Assembly: GCA_012729395.1 (NCBI GenBank)
Contig: JAAYDF010000002.1
Span: forward strand, 23,492 to 87,491
DNA: 64,000 nucleotides
Direction: 5' to 3'
Source: Phycisphaerae bacterium
GTDB taxonomy: Bacteria > Planctomycetota > Phycisphaerae > UBA1845 > PWPN01
Shown here: positions 9,386 to 17,670 of the stretch, in pieces
Layout of the letters: each line of letters starts with the position of its first letter
Numbering within the stretch: the stretch's first letter is position 1
The notes under the pieces: model-generated
Databases searched by the model: none
What the model was told of the DNA's origin: nothing
Seen by the model: the letters and a program-made list of their open reading frames with translations, nothing else
Made by a program: the position numbers and the translations under genes

Positions 9386-10285
9386 ATGAAACGTCGCCTC
9401 AGTAAGCAACGCATTCAGATACTGCTTGGCATTCTGCTGTCCGTGGGGTTATCGATTCAGGGTTACCAGTTGCTCACCGCCGAGGTTGAGGGACTGCCTC
9501 CCGCAGCCGAGGTGACCCCAGCCAAGGTGCGGCCAAGTCAAGCCTTCGCAACCCCTGTTCCCTCGACTCCCGCCGCGGCTGAATCGCTGGAGGCCTTCGC
9601 CGCCCGCGACCCGATCGGGTTCTTCGACATGCTGCTGGACCGCTACGACCGCAGTGTGCGTGACTACACGTGCACCTTCACCAAGCAGGAACTGATCGGC
9701 GGACGGCTCAGCAGCCTGCAGACCATGGAGGCGATGTTTCGCGAGAGCCCCTTCAGCCTGCGGCTGACGTGGATTAAAAACGCGGACAAGTGCTCGCGTG
9801 TGCTGTACGTGGCCGGCCAATGGATCAAAAACGGGCAGCAGATGGCGGTCGTTGAGCCGGGGGCCATTGCCCGTCTCATCGTCCCATACGTCATGCGTCC
9901 AATCCACGGCACAGACGCCAGGAAAAGCTCTCGGCGCACCATGGACCAGTTCGGTCTGCAGAACTCTCTCGCATTGACCGCCAAGTTCTCCAAGCTCGCC
10001 CGCGAACAGAACCTCGAAGCCCTGGCCTTCGTGGGGCACGGCAAGGTCAAGGATCGCGAGACCCTGGTCTTCGAGCGTCATCTGCCCTACACCGGTGAGG
10101 AGGGAGTCTGGCCGGACCGCGTGCTCGTCGTCCACATCGACAAGGAACTCCTGCTGCCCGTGCTCTGCCAGGCCTACGCCGACGACGACAAAGCGGTTCT
10201 CCTGGGCCACTACCAGATGTCGGACATCAAGTTGAACGTCAACCTTCCCGATTCGACCTTTACCAAGGAAGGCATGGGCTTGTAG
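9386..10285 (+). CDS. DUF1571 family exported protein
   Basis: The protein (299 aa) starts with MKRRLSKQRIQILLGILLSV, a membrane anchor or uncleaved signal. It then has a low-complexity Pro/Ala linker (about 35-70) and a DUF1571 domain. Recognisable blocks are YDRSVRDYTCTFTKQELIGG and PFSLRLTWIKNADKCSRVLY, followed by INGQQMAVVEPG-like strands and LVVHIDKELLLPVLCQAYAD near the end. DUF1571 is a domain known mainly from Planctomycetota with a predicted LolA-like fold; a role in carrying lipid or lipoprotein between membranes has been suggested by fold only. It is monocistronic, with a long perfect inverted repeat 20 nt after the stop. Confidence 0.85.
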   Translation: MKRRLSKQRIQILLGILLSVGLSIQGYQLLTAEVEGLPPAAEVTPAKVRPSQAFATPVPSTPAAAESLEAFAARDPIGFFDMLLDRYDRSVRDYTCTFTKQELIGGRLSSLQTMEAMFRESPFSLRLTWIKNADKCSRVLYVAGQWIKNGQQMAVVEPGAIARLIVPYVMRPIHGTDARKSSRRTMDQFGLQNSLALTAKFSKLAREQNLEALAFVGHGKVKDRETLVFERHLPYTGEEGVWPDRVLVVHIDKELLLPVLCQAYADDDKAVLLGHYQMSDIKLNVNLPDSTFTKEGMGL

Positions 10286-10305
10286 GCCGTTCTTGTCGCC
10301 TGCAG

Positions 10306-10402
10306 GCAGAAAAGGGTGTCAGGATGATTTTTTGGCGAGTACGATGACGCTTTGGAATTAAGTCCTTGCCCGCCAAAAAATCATCCTGACACCCTTTTCT
10401 GC
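10306..10402. repeat. Perfect 32-bp inverted repeat with 33-nt loop
   Basis: The left arm 10306-10337 begins GCAGAAAAGGGTGTCAGGAT and the right arm 10371-10402 is its exact reverse complement. A partial third copy (TGACACCTTTTTCTGC) follows at 10403-10418. The sequence type, with AAAAGGGTGTCAGGA at the ends, resembles REP/MITE elements mobilised by REP-associated tyrosine transposases, but no transposase is nearby. Position just after the DUF1571 stop also allows it to act as a transcription terminator, as the right arm ends in a stretch rich in T (CCCTTTTCTG). The stem is too perfect to be accidental. The rest of 10286-10591 shows nothing else. Confidence 0.85.
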
Positions 10403-10591
10403 TGACACCTTTTTCTGCCCCGAATCACATGCCCCGCTGGCAAAGAAGTCGCCATCTCGGTACCCTTATCGGGTCGGCCCAGCGGCGAAGAGTCGCCCCC
10501 GGCCCCGCGGCAACGCCGTGCGGGCAACGCCGGCCCGTGTGTTCCGGGAACAGACAACAGACTGAAGATCCGCCCACAAGGCGGCATACGC

Positions 10592-11917
10592 ATGGAGTCT
10601 TTGGTGACGGCTATGCCAGGAATCACCGTCGAACAGGTTCAATCGTGCGGAGTGGTCGGCGCGGGCGGCGGAGGCTTTCCCACCCACGTCAAGCTGCGGG
10701 CCAAGGCCGAGTTCATCCTCTTGAACGCGGCCGAGTGCGAGCCCTTACTGCACAAAGACAAGGAAATGCTCCGTGCCTACCCCGACGAGGTCATCATGGG
10801 TCTCGCCGAGGCAGGCCGGCTGGTCGGTGCCCAGGAAGCCGTCATTGGAATCAAGCACAAATACCACGACGTCATCGATCTGCTTAGATCCAAGCTGCCC
10901 GGCGGGATGCGAATCGCCGAGCTGCACGACAGCTATCCCACCGGCGACGAGTTCGTCCTCGTCCACGACGTAACCGGGCGCGTCATCCCGCCCGGCAAGA
11001 TCCCACTGGCCGTCGGCTGTGTGGTCATCAACGTCGAGACGGCCTGCAACATCGCTCGTGCCCGCCCCGTGACCCGCAAGTTCCTGACGGTCGCCGGCGC
11101 CGTCGCCAACCCGGTCACGATAGAGGCAGCAGTGGGTACCACCTTCCGAGAGGCACTGGGCTTGGCGGGCGGGGCGACCGTGCCCGACCCTGCGGTACTG
11201 GTTGGTGGGGTCATGATGGGCCGGCTGTCCACCGACCTCGAAGAACCCATCACCAAGACGACCGGCGGGCTCATCGTCCTCCCGCGGGACCACACCCTCG
11301 TGCGGCGATACAGTCGCTCGTGGCAACAGGTCTCCCGGATCGGCGCCAGCGCCTGCGACCAATGCTCGTTCTGCACCGAGATGTGCCCCCGCTATCTGTT
11401 GGGTCACCCGATCGAGCCGCACAAGGCGATGCGTTCATTGGTGTACAGCCAGACCGGCGAATCAAGCGTCATTGGGACGCAATTCTGCTGCGAGTGCAAC
11501 CTGTGCACGATGATCTCCTGCCCGGAGGATCTTGATCCCAAGAACGTCTGCGCACAGAACAAGCGGCGGCTGGCGAGCGAGGGCAAGCGATGGGAAGTGG
11601 CCGCCGACGAACGCCGCCCCGCGCTGCACATGGACAACCGTCGCACACCGCTCAAGCGGTTGATCACCAAGCTCGGGCTCAGCGACTTCAACAACACGGG
11701 CCCACTTTTGCCCGACAGCTACAAGCCACAGCGAGTCCGCCTGCCGCTCAAGCAGCACGCCGGCGCGCCCGCCGTACCGGTCGTGGAAAGCGGCGCACAA
11801 GTGAAGGAGGGTGATGTCATCGCCCGGCCGCCGGAGGGGCAGCTCGGCGCCGTCCTCCATGCCAGCATCACCGGGCGGGTCAGCAGTGCCAAGGACGCCC
11901 TGGTCATCGAAACGTGA
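10592..11917 (+). CDS. pduS: PduS-type RnfC-like iron-sulfur flavoprotein (microcompartment-associated)
   Basis: This 441-residue protein resembles RnfC/PduS, a flavin and Fe-S electron carrier that reduces cobalamin in propanediol microcompartments and is also found in other microcompartment types. The N-terminus has the nucleotide/FMN-binding GAGGGGFPTHVKL (24-36) and NAAECEP (45-51). A central SLBB-like region follows. Two 4Fe-4S clusters are indicated by Cys255, Cys258, Cys261 and Cys265, and by Cys299/300, Cys302, Cys305 and Cys310. The C-terminal 70 residues form the RnfC-type lipoyl-like sandwich (VESGAQVKEGDVIA). The next gene, 25 bp away, encodes a PduT-like shell protein, and PduS is known to bind PduT. 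No enzyme core, no B12 enzymes and no other shell genes are nearby. Family is firm; the pathway it serves is unknown. Confidence 0.9.
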   Translation: MESLVTAMPGITVEQVQSCGVVGAGGGGFPTHVKLRAKAEFILLNAAECEPLLHKDKEMLRAYPDEVIMGLAEAGRLVGAQEAVIGIKHKYHDVIDLLRSKLPGGMRIAELHDSYPTGDEFVLVHDVTGRVIPPGKIPLAVGCVVINVETACNIARARPVTRKFLTVAGAVANPVTIEAAVGTTFREALGLAGGATVPDPAVLVGGVMMGRLSTDLEEPITKTTGGLIVLPRDHTLVRRYSRSWQQVSRIGASACDQCSFCTEMCPRYLLGHPIEPHKAMRSLVYSQTGESSVIGTQFCCECNLCTMISCPEDLDPKNVCAQNKRRLASEGKRWEVAADERRPALHMDNRRTPLKRLITKLGLSDFNNTGPLLPDSYKPQRVRLPLKQHAGAPAVPVVESGAQVKEGDVIARPPEGQLGAVLHASITGRVSSAKDALVIET

Positions 11918-11942
11918 TACCCCATGAAAGGGACATCAGACT

Positions 11943-12497
11943 ATGCGTGAAGCCATCGGGATGATTGAGTTGAGCAGCGTGGGCGTCGGGTACCTGGTTC
12001 AGGACGCGATGCTCAAGGCTGCGGACGTGGAACTGGTGCTGGCCCGAACGATCTGCTCGGGCAAATACATGAATGTGGTGACGGGCAACGTGGCGGCCGT
12101 GCGAGCCAGCATGGCCGCGGGCTTGGCTGCCGCCCCGGACGGAGTGATTGACCAGATCACCCTGCCTAACGTGCACGAATCGGTCTTCCCGGCTCTCGGG
12201 CAGTCCGTCACGCTGCCCGACGGCCGGCCCGGTGCGGTGGGCATCGTCGAGAGCTTCTCCGCCGCGAGCATCATCGAGGCCGCCGACGCCGCCGCCAAAG
12301 CCGCCGCCGTCACCCTCTTCCGTATTCACCTGGCCATGGCCCTCGGGGGCAAGGGTTTTCTGCTGATGGCCGGCACCGTCGCCGACTGCCGCGCGGGAGT
12401 CGATGTCGCCGCGGAGGTCGTCCGCGAACGCGGCCTGCTCGTCTCCTCCGTAGTCATCCCGGGGCCGAGCAAGGAACTCTTCCGCGAGTATATCTGA
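11943..12497 (+). CDS. pduT: PduT-like trimeric microcompartment shell protein with Fe-S pore cysteine
   Basis: The protein (184 aa) carries two tandem BMC domains, the layout of trimeric BMC-T shell proteins. Domain one is MREAIGMIELSSVGVGYLVQ onward; domain two starts at about PGAVGIVESFSAASIIEAAD. The loop after the first helix reads ARTICSGKYMNVVTGNVAAV, placing a cysteine at residue 38, the same number as the pore cysteine of PduT that ligates a 4Fe-4S cluster at the three-fold axis. This makes an electron-conducting pore likely. It follows the PduS-like gene by 25 bp and would be its docking partner in the shell. No BMC-H or BMC-P gene is in the window, so other shell proteins must be encoded elsewhere. 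Confidence 0.92.
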   Translation: MREAIGMIELSSVGVGYLVQDAMLKAADVELVLARTICSGKYMNVVTGNVAAVRASMAAGLAAAPDGVIDQITLPNVHESVFPALGQSVTLPDGRPGAVGIVESFSAASIIEAADAAAKAAAVTLFRIHLAMALGGKGFLLMAGTVADCRAGVDVAAEVVRERGLLVSSVVIPGPSKELFREYI

Positions 12498-12615
12498 AGA
12501 TGGCATCAAGGACGCGATCGGCCCAATGGATCACTGTCATACCACCTTGCGGCACGCATGAGACGAGCATTCATCTCGTCTCTGCAAAAGAATCATTGGC
12601 TGCGGAGAAACATCC

Positions 12616-13281
12616 ATGAACAAGCCAACCCCCGGCAACGACGAGTTCGTCGACCGGTTCATGCAACGTCAGGCCGCTGAACGCTACCGCGATCGGTATC
12701 GCAGCGGAAGGCACGCCAAAGTCAACCAGCGCGAGCGAGCCTGCCTTCATCAGTTGGTGGCCGGGCTGGGGCCGCTGGAAGTCAGTCTTGATCTGCCCTG
12801 TGGCACCGGTCGACTCGCGGACATACTGGCCAAGGCGTCGAGGAAGGTGATCCTCGCCGATTCGTCTCCACTGATGCTCGAGCTCGCCAAAGAGGAATTG
12901 GGCGAGACTCCGGCCGAATACCTCCAGACCAACGCCGAACGGATCGATCTGTCCACCGGCAGTGTCGACTTGATTCTGTGCCATCGGCTTCTCAGCCATA
13001 TTCCCGCTGCCGAGGTCAGGGCCAGAATCATGAAGGAACTCGCCAGGGTGACTCGCCGATATCTGGTCATCTCCTGCTATCCGCCGGGCATTCGCACACG
13101 CATCAAAGGCCTGCTCCGCCGCGTATTCCCTGGAAGCCGGCCGGCCAAACAGCCTGCCACGCTGAAGGAGTACCTCGATCTCGCCAACGCGGTCGGCCTG
13201 CGACTCGTCGGACGCCATACCCTGCGGCCCGCGCCCTTCCGTGCGGATTTCGTCGTCTTCGAGAAGGCGAACGCGAAGTAG
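12616..13281 (+). CDS. Class I SAM-dependent methyltransferase
   Basis: The protein (221 aa) has motif I LDLPCGTGRLADIL (about 58-71), an acidic end of strand two (ILADSSPLMLELAKEEL), and motif IV-like VDLILCHRLLSHIP (about 116-129). It belongs to the Methyltransf_11/25 type of small-molecule enzymes. The substrate cannot be deduced. ATG 12616 has GGAG 8 nt upstream. It is followed by a palindrome and, 340 bp later, by the acyltransferase-glycosyltransferase pair on the same strand, so it could modify the same product, but the gap is large enough for a separate unit. The C-terminus is Lys/Arg-rich and lacks a membrane segment. Confidence 0.88.
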   Translation: MNKPTPGNDEFVDRFMQRQAAERYRDRYRSGRHAKVNQRERACLHQLVAGLGPLEVSLDLPCGTGRLADILAKASRKVILADSSPLMLELAKEELGETPAEYLQTNAERIDLSTGSVDLILCHRLLSHIPAAEVRARIMKELARVTRRYLVISCYPPGIRTRIKGLLRRVFPGSRPAKQPATLKEYLDLANAVGLRLVGRHTLRPAPFRADFVVFEKANAK

Positions 13282-13621
13282 AACAGATCCACAGGACCGG
13301 AAGGTATCTCTCCATCCGTGTGGCACTGTTCCCAGAGCAGTGCCACGCGGGGGTTTGTACGCGGCCCACGCTCCTCGCGGAGCAGTGCATCCGGCGCGTG
13401 GCCTCGGGCACAATCGGCCTGGTTGGCTCCCGCAACAAGGCGACACTGTAATCCGGGCGGTCCGGCATTGACGCGTCGCCGCTTGAAGGGCTCGTCGCGG
13501 GAGCCTATCCTCATCGCTCGGATTCCGCTGGGCGGACGACGGCGGTGATCCATGGCTTTTTCTCGCAATGGCTGCTGCGAGACTGCGTTGTTACATGAAC
13601 GGAGGCATCACAGCGGTGGGC
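13282..13621. repeat. Spacer with 'CATCCGTGTGGCACTG' palindrome
   Basis: The spacer contains CCATCCGTGTGGCACTGTTC at 13312-13331. Arms GTGGCACTG (13320-13328) and CAGTGCCAC (13338-13346) form a perfect 9-bp stem with a 9-nt loop. Related copies lie at 16301-16321 and 58315-58344, all between genes. The stem sits about 40 bp after the methyltransferase stop and may act in 3' end formation. No gene with coding character is seen in the rest of the spacer. Confidence 0.75.
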
Positions 13622-14995
13622 ATGGCGCGATACGCGAACCCCAATCCCCAAGATCGAGTCTTCTTCGCGTATGACCGCGCGCTGAAACGTCTCGGCCTGC
13701 CAGGCATTCTCATCCAGGTTCACCTGTGCATGCGCGGTCCGATCGACGTCGAGGGCCTACGGCGAACCCTGCCGGCCATCTACCGTCTCTATCCGGCCAC
13801 CGCGGCCCGGCTGGAACAACACCCCATTACCGGCAACCCGCGATGGCGGCTCGACGTACCCGAGCCCGACCCGCGCCGGGTGGTCCGCGTGCATCAACTC
13901 GCCCCAGCCACACAGGAGGAGTTCCATCGCCGCACCGAGGAGCTGCTGCGCGAGCCGCTCGAGCTAACCCACCGTCCACCGGTGCAGTTCCACATCTTCC
14001 GCGGCTTGCCCAAAGGGGACATCGTCACCGTCCGCTGGCCGCACGCCTTCATGGACGTACGCGGCAGCACACTGCTGCTGGAGGACATCGACGAGCTGTA
14101 CCGCAAGCCCCGACCCTTGGCCGACCTGAGCAGCCTCGGCGATGAACGCCGGCAGGATTTCGAGAGCCTGACGAACGTCGGCGGCCTCCGCGAGCAGTGG
14201 CGAACGCTGACCGCCAGCCGGGGGCAACGCGAGCCGCGGCCTCCGCACGATCTCTTCCTGCCGAGCGAGCCCATCCGCCTGCCCCTCGGCCGGATCCGTC
14301 ATACAGTCCGCCTGCTGACACCTGACCAGACGCGGCAGACCCAGGAGGCCTCGCTGCGCGTCTGCGGTTTTGCCCGGTTCGGCGATTTCGTGCGGGCTAC
14401 CGCCCTGCGTGCATTGCACCGGGTGATGGGTGACCGGCCGCGAGCGGGCGACACCTACTCCACGCTCAACTTGCTCGACCACCGCAAACGCCGGCAGCGC
14501 GGGCCCGTCTGCCAGAACTTCTTCAGCGGCCTACCGATGCGCGTCCCCGTCGCCCTGGCGGACAATCGCCGGGCCGTCGCCGACGAATTCCACCGCCAGA
14601 CCGAGCAAATCGTGGCGTCCGGTGGCATCGTCCGTCACCTGCTGACCGTCCGCACTGTGGCCCGGCTGCCCATCGCGGCCCTGGCCGACGCCATGTACCT
14701 CAACATGCGGCCGGATGGCGCCTCCGCCCTGCCGGTCGCCCTCGGGACCCCGCCGTCCATCCAGGTCGGCTTCTCCGGGGCCTCACCCACCGCGTCCCCC
14801 ACCTTCTGTGGGGCGACCTGGGACGAAGTGTATGGCATCGGCATCCCTCCACCGCTCTCCGGCTTCGCGGTCGACCTGAACCTCACCGGCGAACGACTGC
14901 ACCTGACCGCGACTTACTATGAAACGCGAATCCCCTCGCATACCATGGACGCACTCATGGACGACTTGGCCGCGTCTCTGCAGGATCCGACTTGA
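13622..14995 (+). CDS. Condensation-domain / PapA-like acyltransferase (HxxxD type)
   Basis: The protein (457 aa from ATG 13622; ATGs at 13568 and 13595 are also in frame) has the size and pattern of CoA- or carrier-dependent acyltransferases related to NRPS condensation domains, PapA and wax ester synthases. The catalytic site is read in VRWPHAFMDVRGSTLLLEDI, where HAFMD fits the HxxxD core of HHxxxDG with only the second His kept. A second family-like block is STLNLLDHRKRRQRGPVCQN near two thirds, corresponding to the latch or DFGWG region, and GFAVDLNLTGERLHLTATYY near the end. The gene overlaps the region just before a GT1 glycosyltransferase, with the TTG of that frame overlapping this stop, so they are translationally linked. 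An acylated glycolipid product is the simplest reading; it is inference. No signal peptide is seen. Confidence 0.72.
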   Translation: MARYANPNPQDRVFFAYDRALKRLGLPGILIQVHLCMRGPIDVEGLRRTLPAIYRLYPATAARLEQHPITGNPRWRLDVPEPDPRRVVRVHQLAPATQEEFHRRTEELLREPLELTHRPPVQFHIFRGLPKGDIVTVRWPHAFMDVRGSTLLLEDIDELYRKPRPLADLSSLGDERRQDFESLTNVGGLREQWRTLTASRGQREPRPPHDLFLPSEPIRLPLGRIRHTVRLLTPDQTRQTQEASLRVCGFARFGDFVRATALRALHRVMGDRPRAGDTYSTLNLLDHRKRRQRGPVCQNFFSGLPMRVPVALADNRRAVADEFHRQTEQIVASGGIVRHLLTVRTVARLPIAALADAMYLNMRPDGASALPVALGTPPSIQVGFSGASPTASPTFCGATWDEVYGIGIPPPLSGFAVDLNLTGERLHLTATYYETRIPSHTMDALMDDLAASLQDPT

Positions 14996-15027
14996 CCGCG
15001 ACGCCAGGTCAACCCGGGGGTGGGACC

Positions 15028-16311
15028 ATGCGGGTGCTGTTGACACCAATCGGCAGTGCGGGAGACCTTCATCCTTTCCTATGGCTTGGGCAGGGCCTTC
15101 AGGCTCGCGGCCACGAGGTCACAGTCATCACCAGCGCGTATTTCAGCGACCTGGTGAATCGAGCCGGTCTGGATCTCGTAACCGTGGGCACCGCCCAGGA
15201 TTACGACGCGGTCATCGAGAACCCCAACCTGTGGAACCCGCGCAAGGGCTTCGAGGTCTTCGCCCGGCAAGTGGCCATCCCCCTGCTGCGGCCGTTGTAC
15301 GAGATCATTGCCGACCGACACATCCCCGGGCAGACGGTGGTGGTCGCATGCGGGTTCGCCTTTGGAGCCCGAATCGCCCAGGAGAAGCTCGCGGTTTCCC
15401 TGGCCACGATCCATCTTCAGCCATCCATGATCCGCAGTGCGTATCGGCCTTCGATTATGGCCGGCCTGCCCAACCTCGCATGGATGCCGCGGTCCTGTCT
15501 GCAGGCTCTGTACGCTGCCGTGGACGTGCTGGTCGCCGATCGCATGCTCGCCCCAGACGTAAACGCCTTTCGGGCTGAGCTTGGATTACCGCCCATCAGT
15601 CGCCTGCTGGATCAATGGTGGAACTCGCCGCAATGCGTGTTAGGGCTGTTCCCGGGCTGGTTCGGCATGCCGCAACCCGACTGGCCGCCGCAAACCCGGC
15701 TGACCGACTTCCCGCTGTGCGACGCCCGCGACTTGGAGCCCATGCCGCCGGGCGTCGGCGAGTTCCTCGACGCTGGCGAACCGCCGATCGTGTTCACGCC
15801 CGGCTCGGCCATGCAGCATGGTCGGCGTTTCTTCGAGACCTCGGTCCGCGTCTGCCAGCGTCTGGGCCTCCGCGGCCTGCTGCTGACCAAGCACCGCGAG
15901 CAGTTGCCCGAATCGCTGCCGCCGGGCGTCCGCCATTTCGACTACATCCCCTTCAGCCGGGTGCTGCCCAGGGCGGCGGCCATCGTGCATCACGGCGGGG
16001 TGGGCACGCTCGCCCAGGCCCTCGCGGCCGGTATCCCCCAACTCATCGTGCCCTTCGCCTGCGACCAGCCCGACAACGCCGATCGGCTTGGCCGCCTCGG
16101 GGTCGCAGCGATGGTCCCCCCTTCTGCCTACCTGCCCCGCCTCGTCGCTTGGCGACTGCGTAAACTCCTTCAATCGCCCGCGGTCCGCAGCCGCTGCCAA
16201 GCCCTGGCCCAGCGAATGCGGCGCGCCAATCCGCTCGCCGACACGTGCTGCGCCGTCGAAAACCTCATCGGGCCCAGCCCCGCTGCCGCGAGCGAGAGAG
16301 CATCCGTGTGA
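15028..16311 (+). CDS. GT1-family glycosyltransferase (MGT/UGT-like)
   Basis: The protein (427 aa) starts MRVLLTPIGSAGDLHPFLWL, the classic N-terminus of GT1 enzymes acting on lipids or natural products; I chose ATG 15028, preceded by GGGGGTGGGA, over the TTG at 14992 that overlaps the acyltransferase stop. The C-terminal donor domain has FTPGSAMQHGRRFFETSVRV and the signature VHHGGVGTLAQALAAGIPQL, then PFACDQPDNADRL with the Asp/Gln that contact the sugar. This is closest to the sterol/rhamnosyl type GT1 group. It probably transfers a sugar from a nucleotide donor to a hydrophobic acceptor. Its TGA stop lies inside a repeated palindrome (16301-16321) shared with the convergent LOG gene. Confidence 0.92.
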   Translation: MRVLLTPIGSAGDLHPFLWLGQGLQARGHEVTVITSAYFSDLVNRAGLDLVTVGTAQDYDAVIENPNLWNPRKGFEVFARQVAIPLLRPLYEIIADRHIPGQTVVVACGFAFGARIAQEKLAVSLATIHLQPSMIRSAYRPSIMAGLPNLAWMPRSCLQALYAAVDVLVADRMLAPDVNAFRAELGLPPISRLLDQWWNSPQCVLGLFPGWFGMPQPDWPPQTRLTDFPLCDARDLEPMPPGVGEFLDAGEPPIVFTPGSAMQHGRRFFETSVRVCQRLGLRGLLLTKHREQLPESLPPGVRHFDYIPFSRVLPRAAAIVHHGGVGTLAQALAAGIPQLIVPFACDQPDNADRLGRLGVAAMVPPSAYLPRLVAWRLRKLLQSPAVRSRCQALAQRMRRANPLADTCCAVENLIGPSPAAASERASV

Positions 16312-16321
16312 CACTGCTCAC
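16301..16321. repeat. 'CATCCGTGTGACACTG' repeat holding stops of two convergent genes
   Basis: The sequence CATCCGTGTGACACTGCTCA matches the palindrome families at 13312 and 58315. The stop of the glycosyltransferase (TGA 16309-16311) and the stop of the leftward LOG gene (16318-16320) both fall inside it. It may serve as a shared 3' end signal for the two convergent transcripts. Confidence 0.6.
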
Positions 16322-16968
16322 AGGCCGCGCGATTGCTCTGCTCGCGAATCGTGAGGTGTATCAGGCAACTGAATGCGTGCAAGCGAATTGGAGTCGGTGA
16401 GCCAAGGGGGTCGGCCTTTGATTGTGCCGGCCGCGATTCGCACGATCTCCTCGGGCGAGTTGACCATGTGCAGGTACTTGCCGCTCTTGGGACGGTGCTT
16501 CAAGATACCCTCGACCGTCGGCCGCCAGAAATCGCCGAACACGAAGATAGGCCGCGGTGTGATCAGATGCTTGCAGACATATTCCCAGACCAGAGCCAAC
16601 TCGGTCAGTGTGCCCGTCCCGCCTTCGAGCACCACGTAGGCCGACGACATGTACATCATGTCCTTGATCCGCCGCAGCAGGTGCTCATGGTGAATCTCAT
16701 GGTCGATGTAGGCGTTAGCCCTGAGAATCCTGCCGCGGGCGTTGTTGAACGCGGAACAGGTCACGCCGATGGTCAGCCCCCCGGCATCCTTCGCTCCGCG
16801 AGCGCTGGCCTCCATGGTGCCGTCGTATCCCCCGTTGGCCACGATGTAGCCTGCCCTGGCCAGCGCCTGCCCGATCTGATAGGCATGCCGGTAGAGTGGA
16901 GCCGCCGGTTCAGCCGAGTAGCTTCCGAAAACGCAGATGATGTGTCGCTGTCCAAACTCACCGGCCAC
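16318..16968 (-). CDS. LOG/TIGR00725-family Rossmann protein
   Basis: The protein (216 aa from the GTG at 16968; a longer frame begins with TTG at 17034) has the LOG-like nucleotide-binding fold. It starts with HIICVFGSYSAEPAAPLYRH and GYIVANGGYDGTMEASARGA. The signature loop is LEGGTGTLTELALVWEYVC, matching PGGxGTxxE with the Pro replaced by Glu. LOG proteins cleave cytokinin nucleotides or other nucleoside monophosphates; the bacterial group includes many of unknown substrate. Arginine and Glu of the active site (R, E in GTGTxxE) are present. The start is uncertain as no clear ribosome site precedes either option. Confidence 0.85.
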   Translation of the reverse strand: MAGEFGQRHIICVFGSYSAEPAAPLYRHAYQIGQALARAGYIVANGGYDGTMEASARGAKDAGGLTIGVTCSAFNNARGRILRANAYIDHEIHHEHLLRRIKDMMYMSSAYVVLEGGTGTLTELALVWEYVCKHLITPRPIFVFGDFWRPTVEGILKHRPKSGKYLHMVNSPEEIVRIAAGTIKGRPPWLTDSNSLARIQLPDTPHDSRAEQSRGL

Positions 16969-17670
16969 GTGTGTCGTTCTCCACGAACCGCCCGCTCGCC
17001 TCGGTGCGTTTGGCCTGGCGGCCAGAGCGCACAAGCCCCCCTCACCCCGGGCAGAAGTCTCAGACGCGGAAATCTACCCGATGCAAAGGCACGCGGCAAC
17101 GCCATTCCCAGAAGACGCGGAACCACGGGTGCATCCGCCGTTCAGTGGCAAGTTGCCAAAGGCGAAGTATCGAGGGTGGCATGCGTCGGTACTCCGACCC
17201 GTGGCCCAATGCGGACAGCCACTGGTCTGGGTACAGACCAGTGCCACCCAGTGCCCCTGAAATTCGGATGCGCCCCGGAAGCACTGCCCAGGCAGCCAAC
17301 CAAGGCAACCCGACAAGGCAATCCTCCCTGCGGGAATATCGGCTCCCCGCTGCTGCGAGGCCATTCTCTTCAATGAAGCCGCCCGGTCGGTCCGCTTCCG
17401 CTCGCCCAAACGAGAGCCACCGACCGATAAACAGGACAGACTGCGCGGTCCGGCAACGACAAAACTGCGCATACCTTGTAGGATGAACCCCGGCGGGAAC
17501 TGATCGGGCGGTCCCGGGCGCGGCTGGCCAGCCGATCCGTATCGCCGTCGGGCTGTGATTCAGTCATCGGTCAATCGCGGGACAGTCAGGCTCTCTCCCC
17601 GGGTCAGCGTTATGGGGGCCTGAAGCGTCTGGCCACGCGGAGCGCGAATTCTGGTCATGGAGGACACGCG
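16969..17670. other. Divergent spacer of about 700 bp with a MITE-like element
   Basis: Apart from the element at 17127-17275 I see no gene. The left part (16969-17126) could hold the LOG promoter and its upstream reading; the right part (17276-17670) has no coding character. GGAGG at 17659-17663 belongs to the MltA gene that follows. Confidence 0.5.
17127..17275. mobile_element. MITE-like element, copy 1
   Basis: The element starts GGGTGCATCCGCCGTTCAGT and ends AAATTCGGATGCGCCC, so the ends are near-perfect inverted repeats (GGGTGCATCCG / CGGATGC[G]CCC). The interior is about 93% identical to 50039-50188. The flanks GGAACCAC on the left and GGAAGCAC on the right differ by one base and look like an 8-bp target duplication. 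It is too short to encode a protein, so it would be mobilised in trans. Two copies in one 64-kb window suggest more in the genome. Confidence 0.8.
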
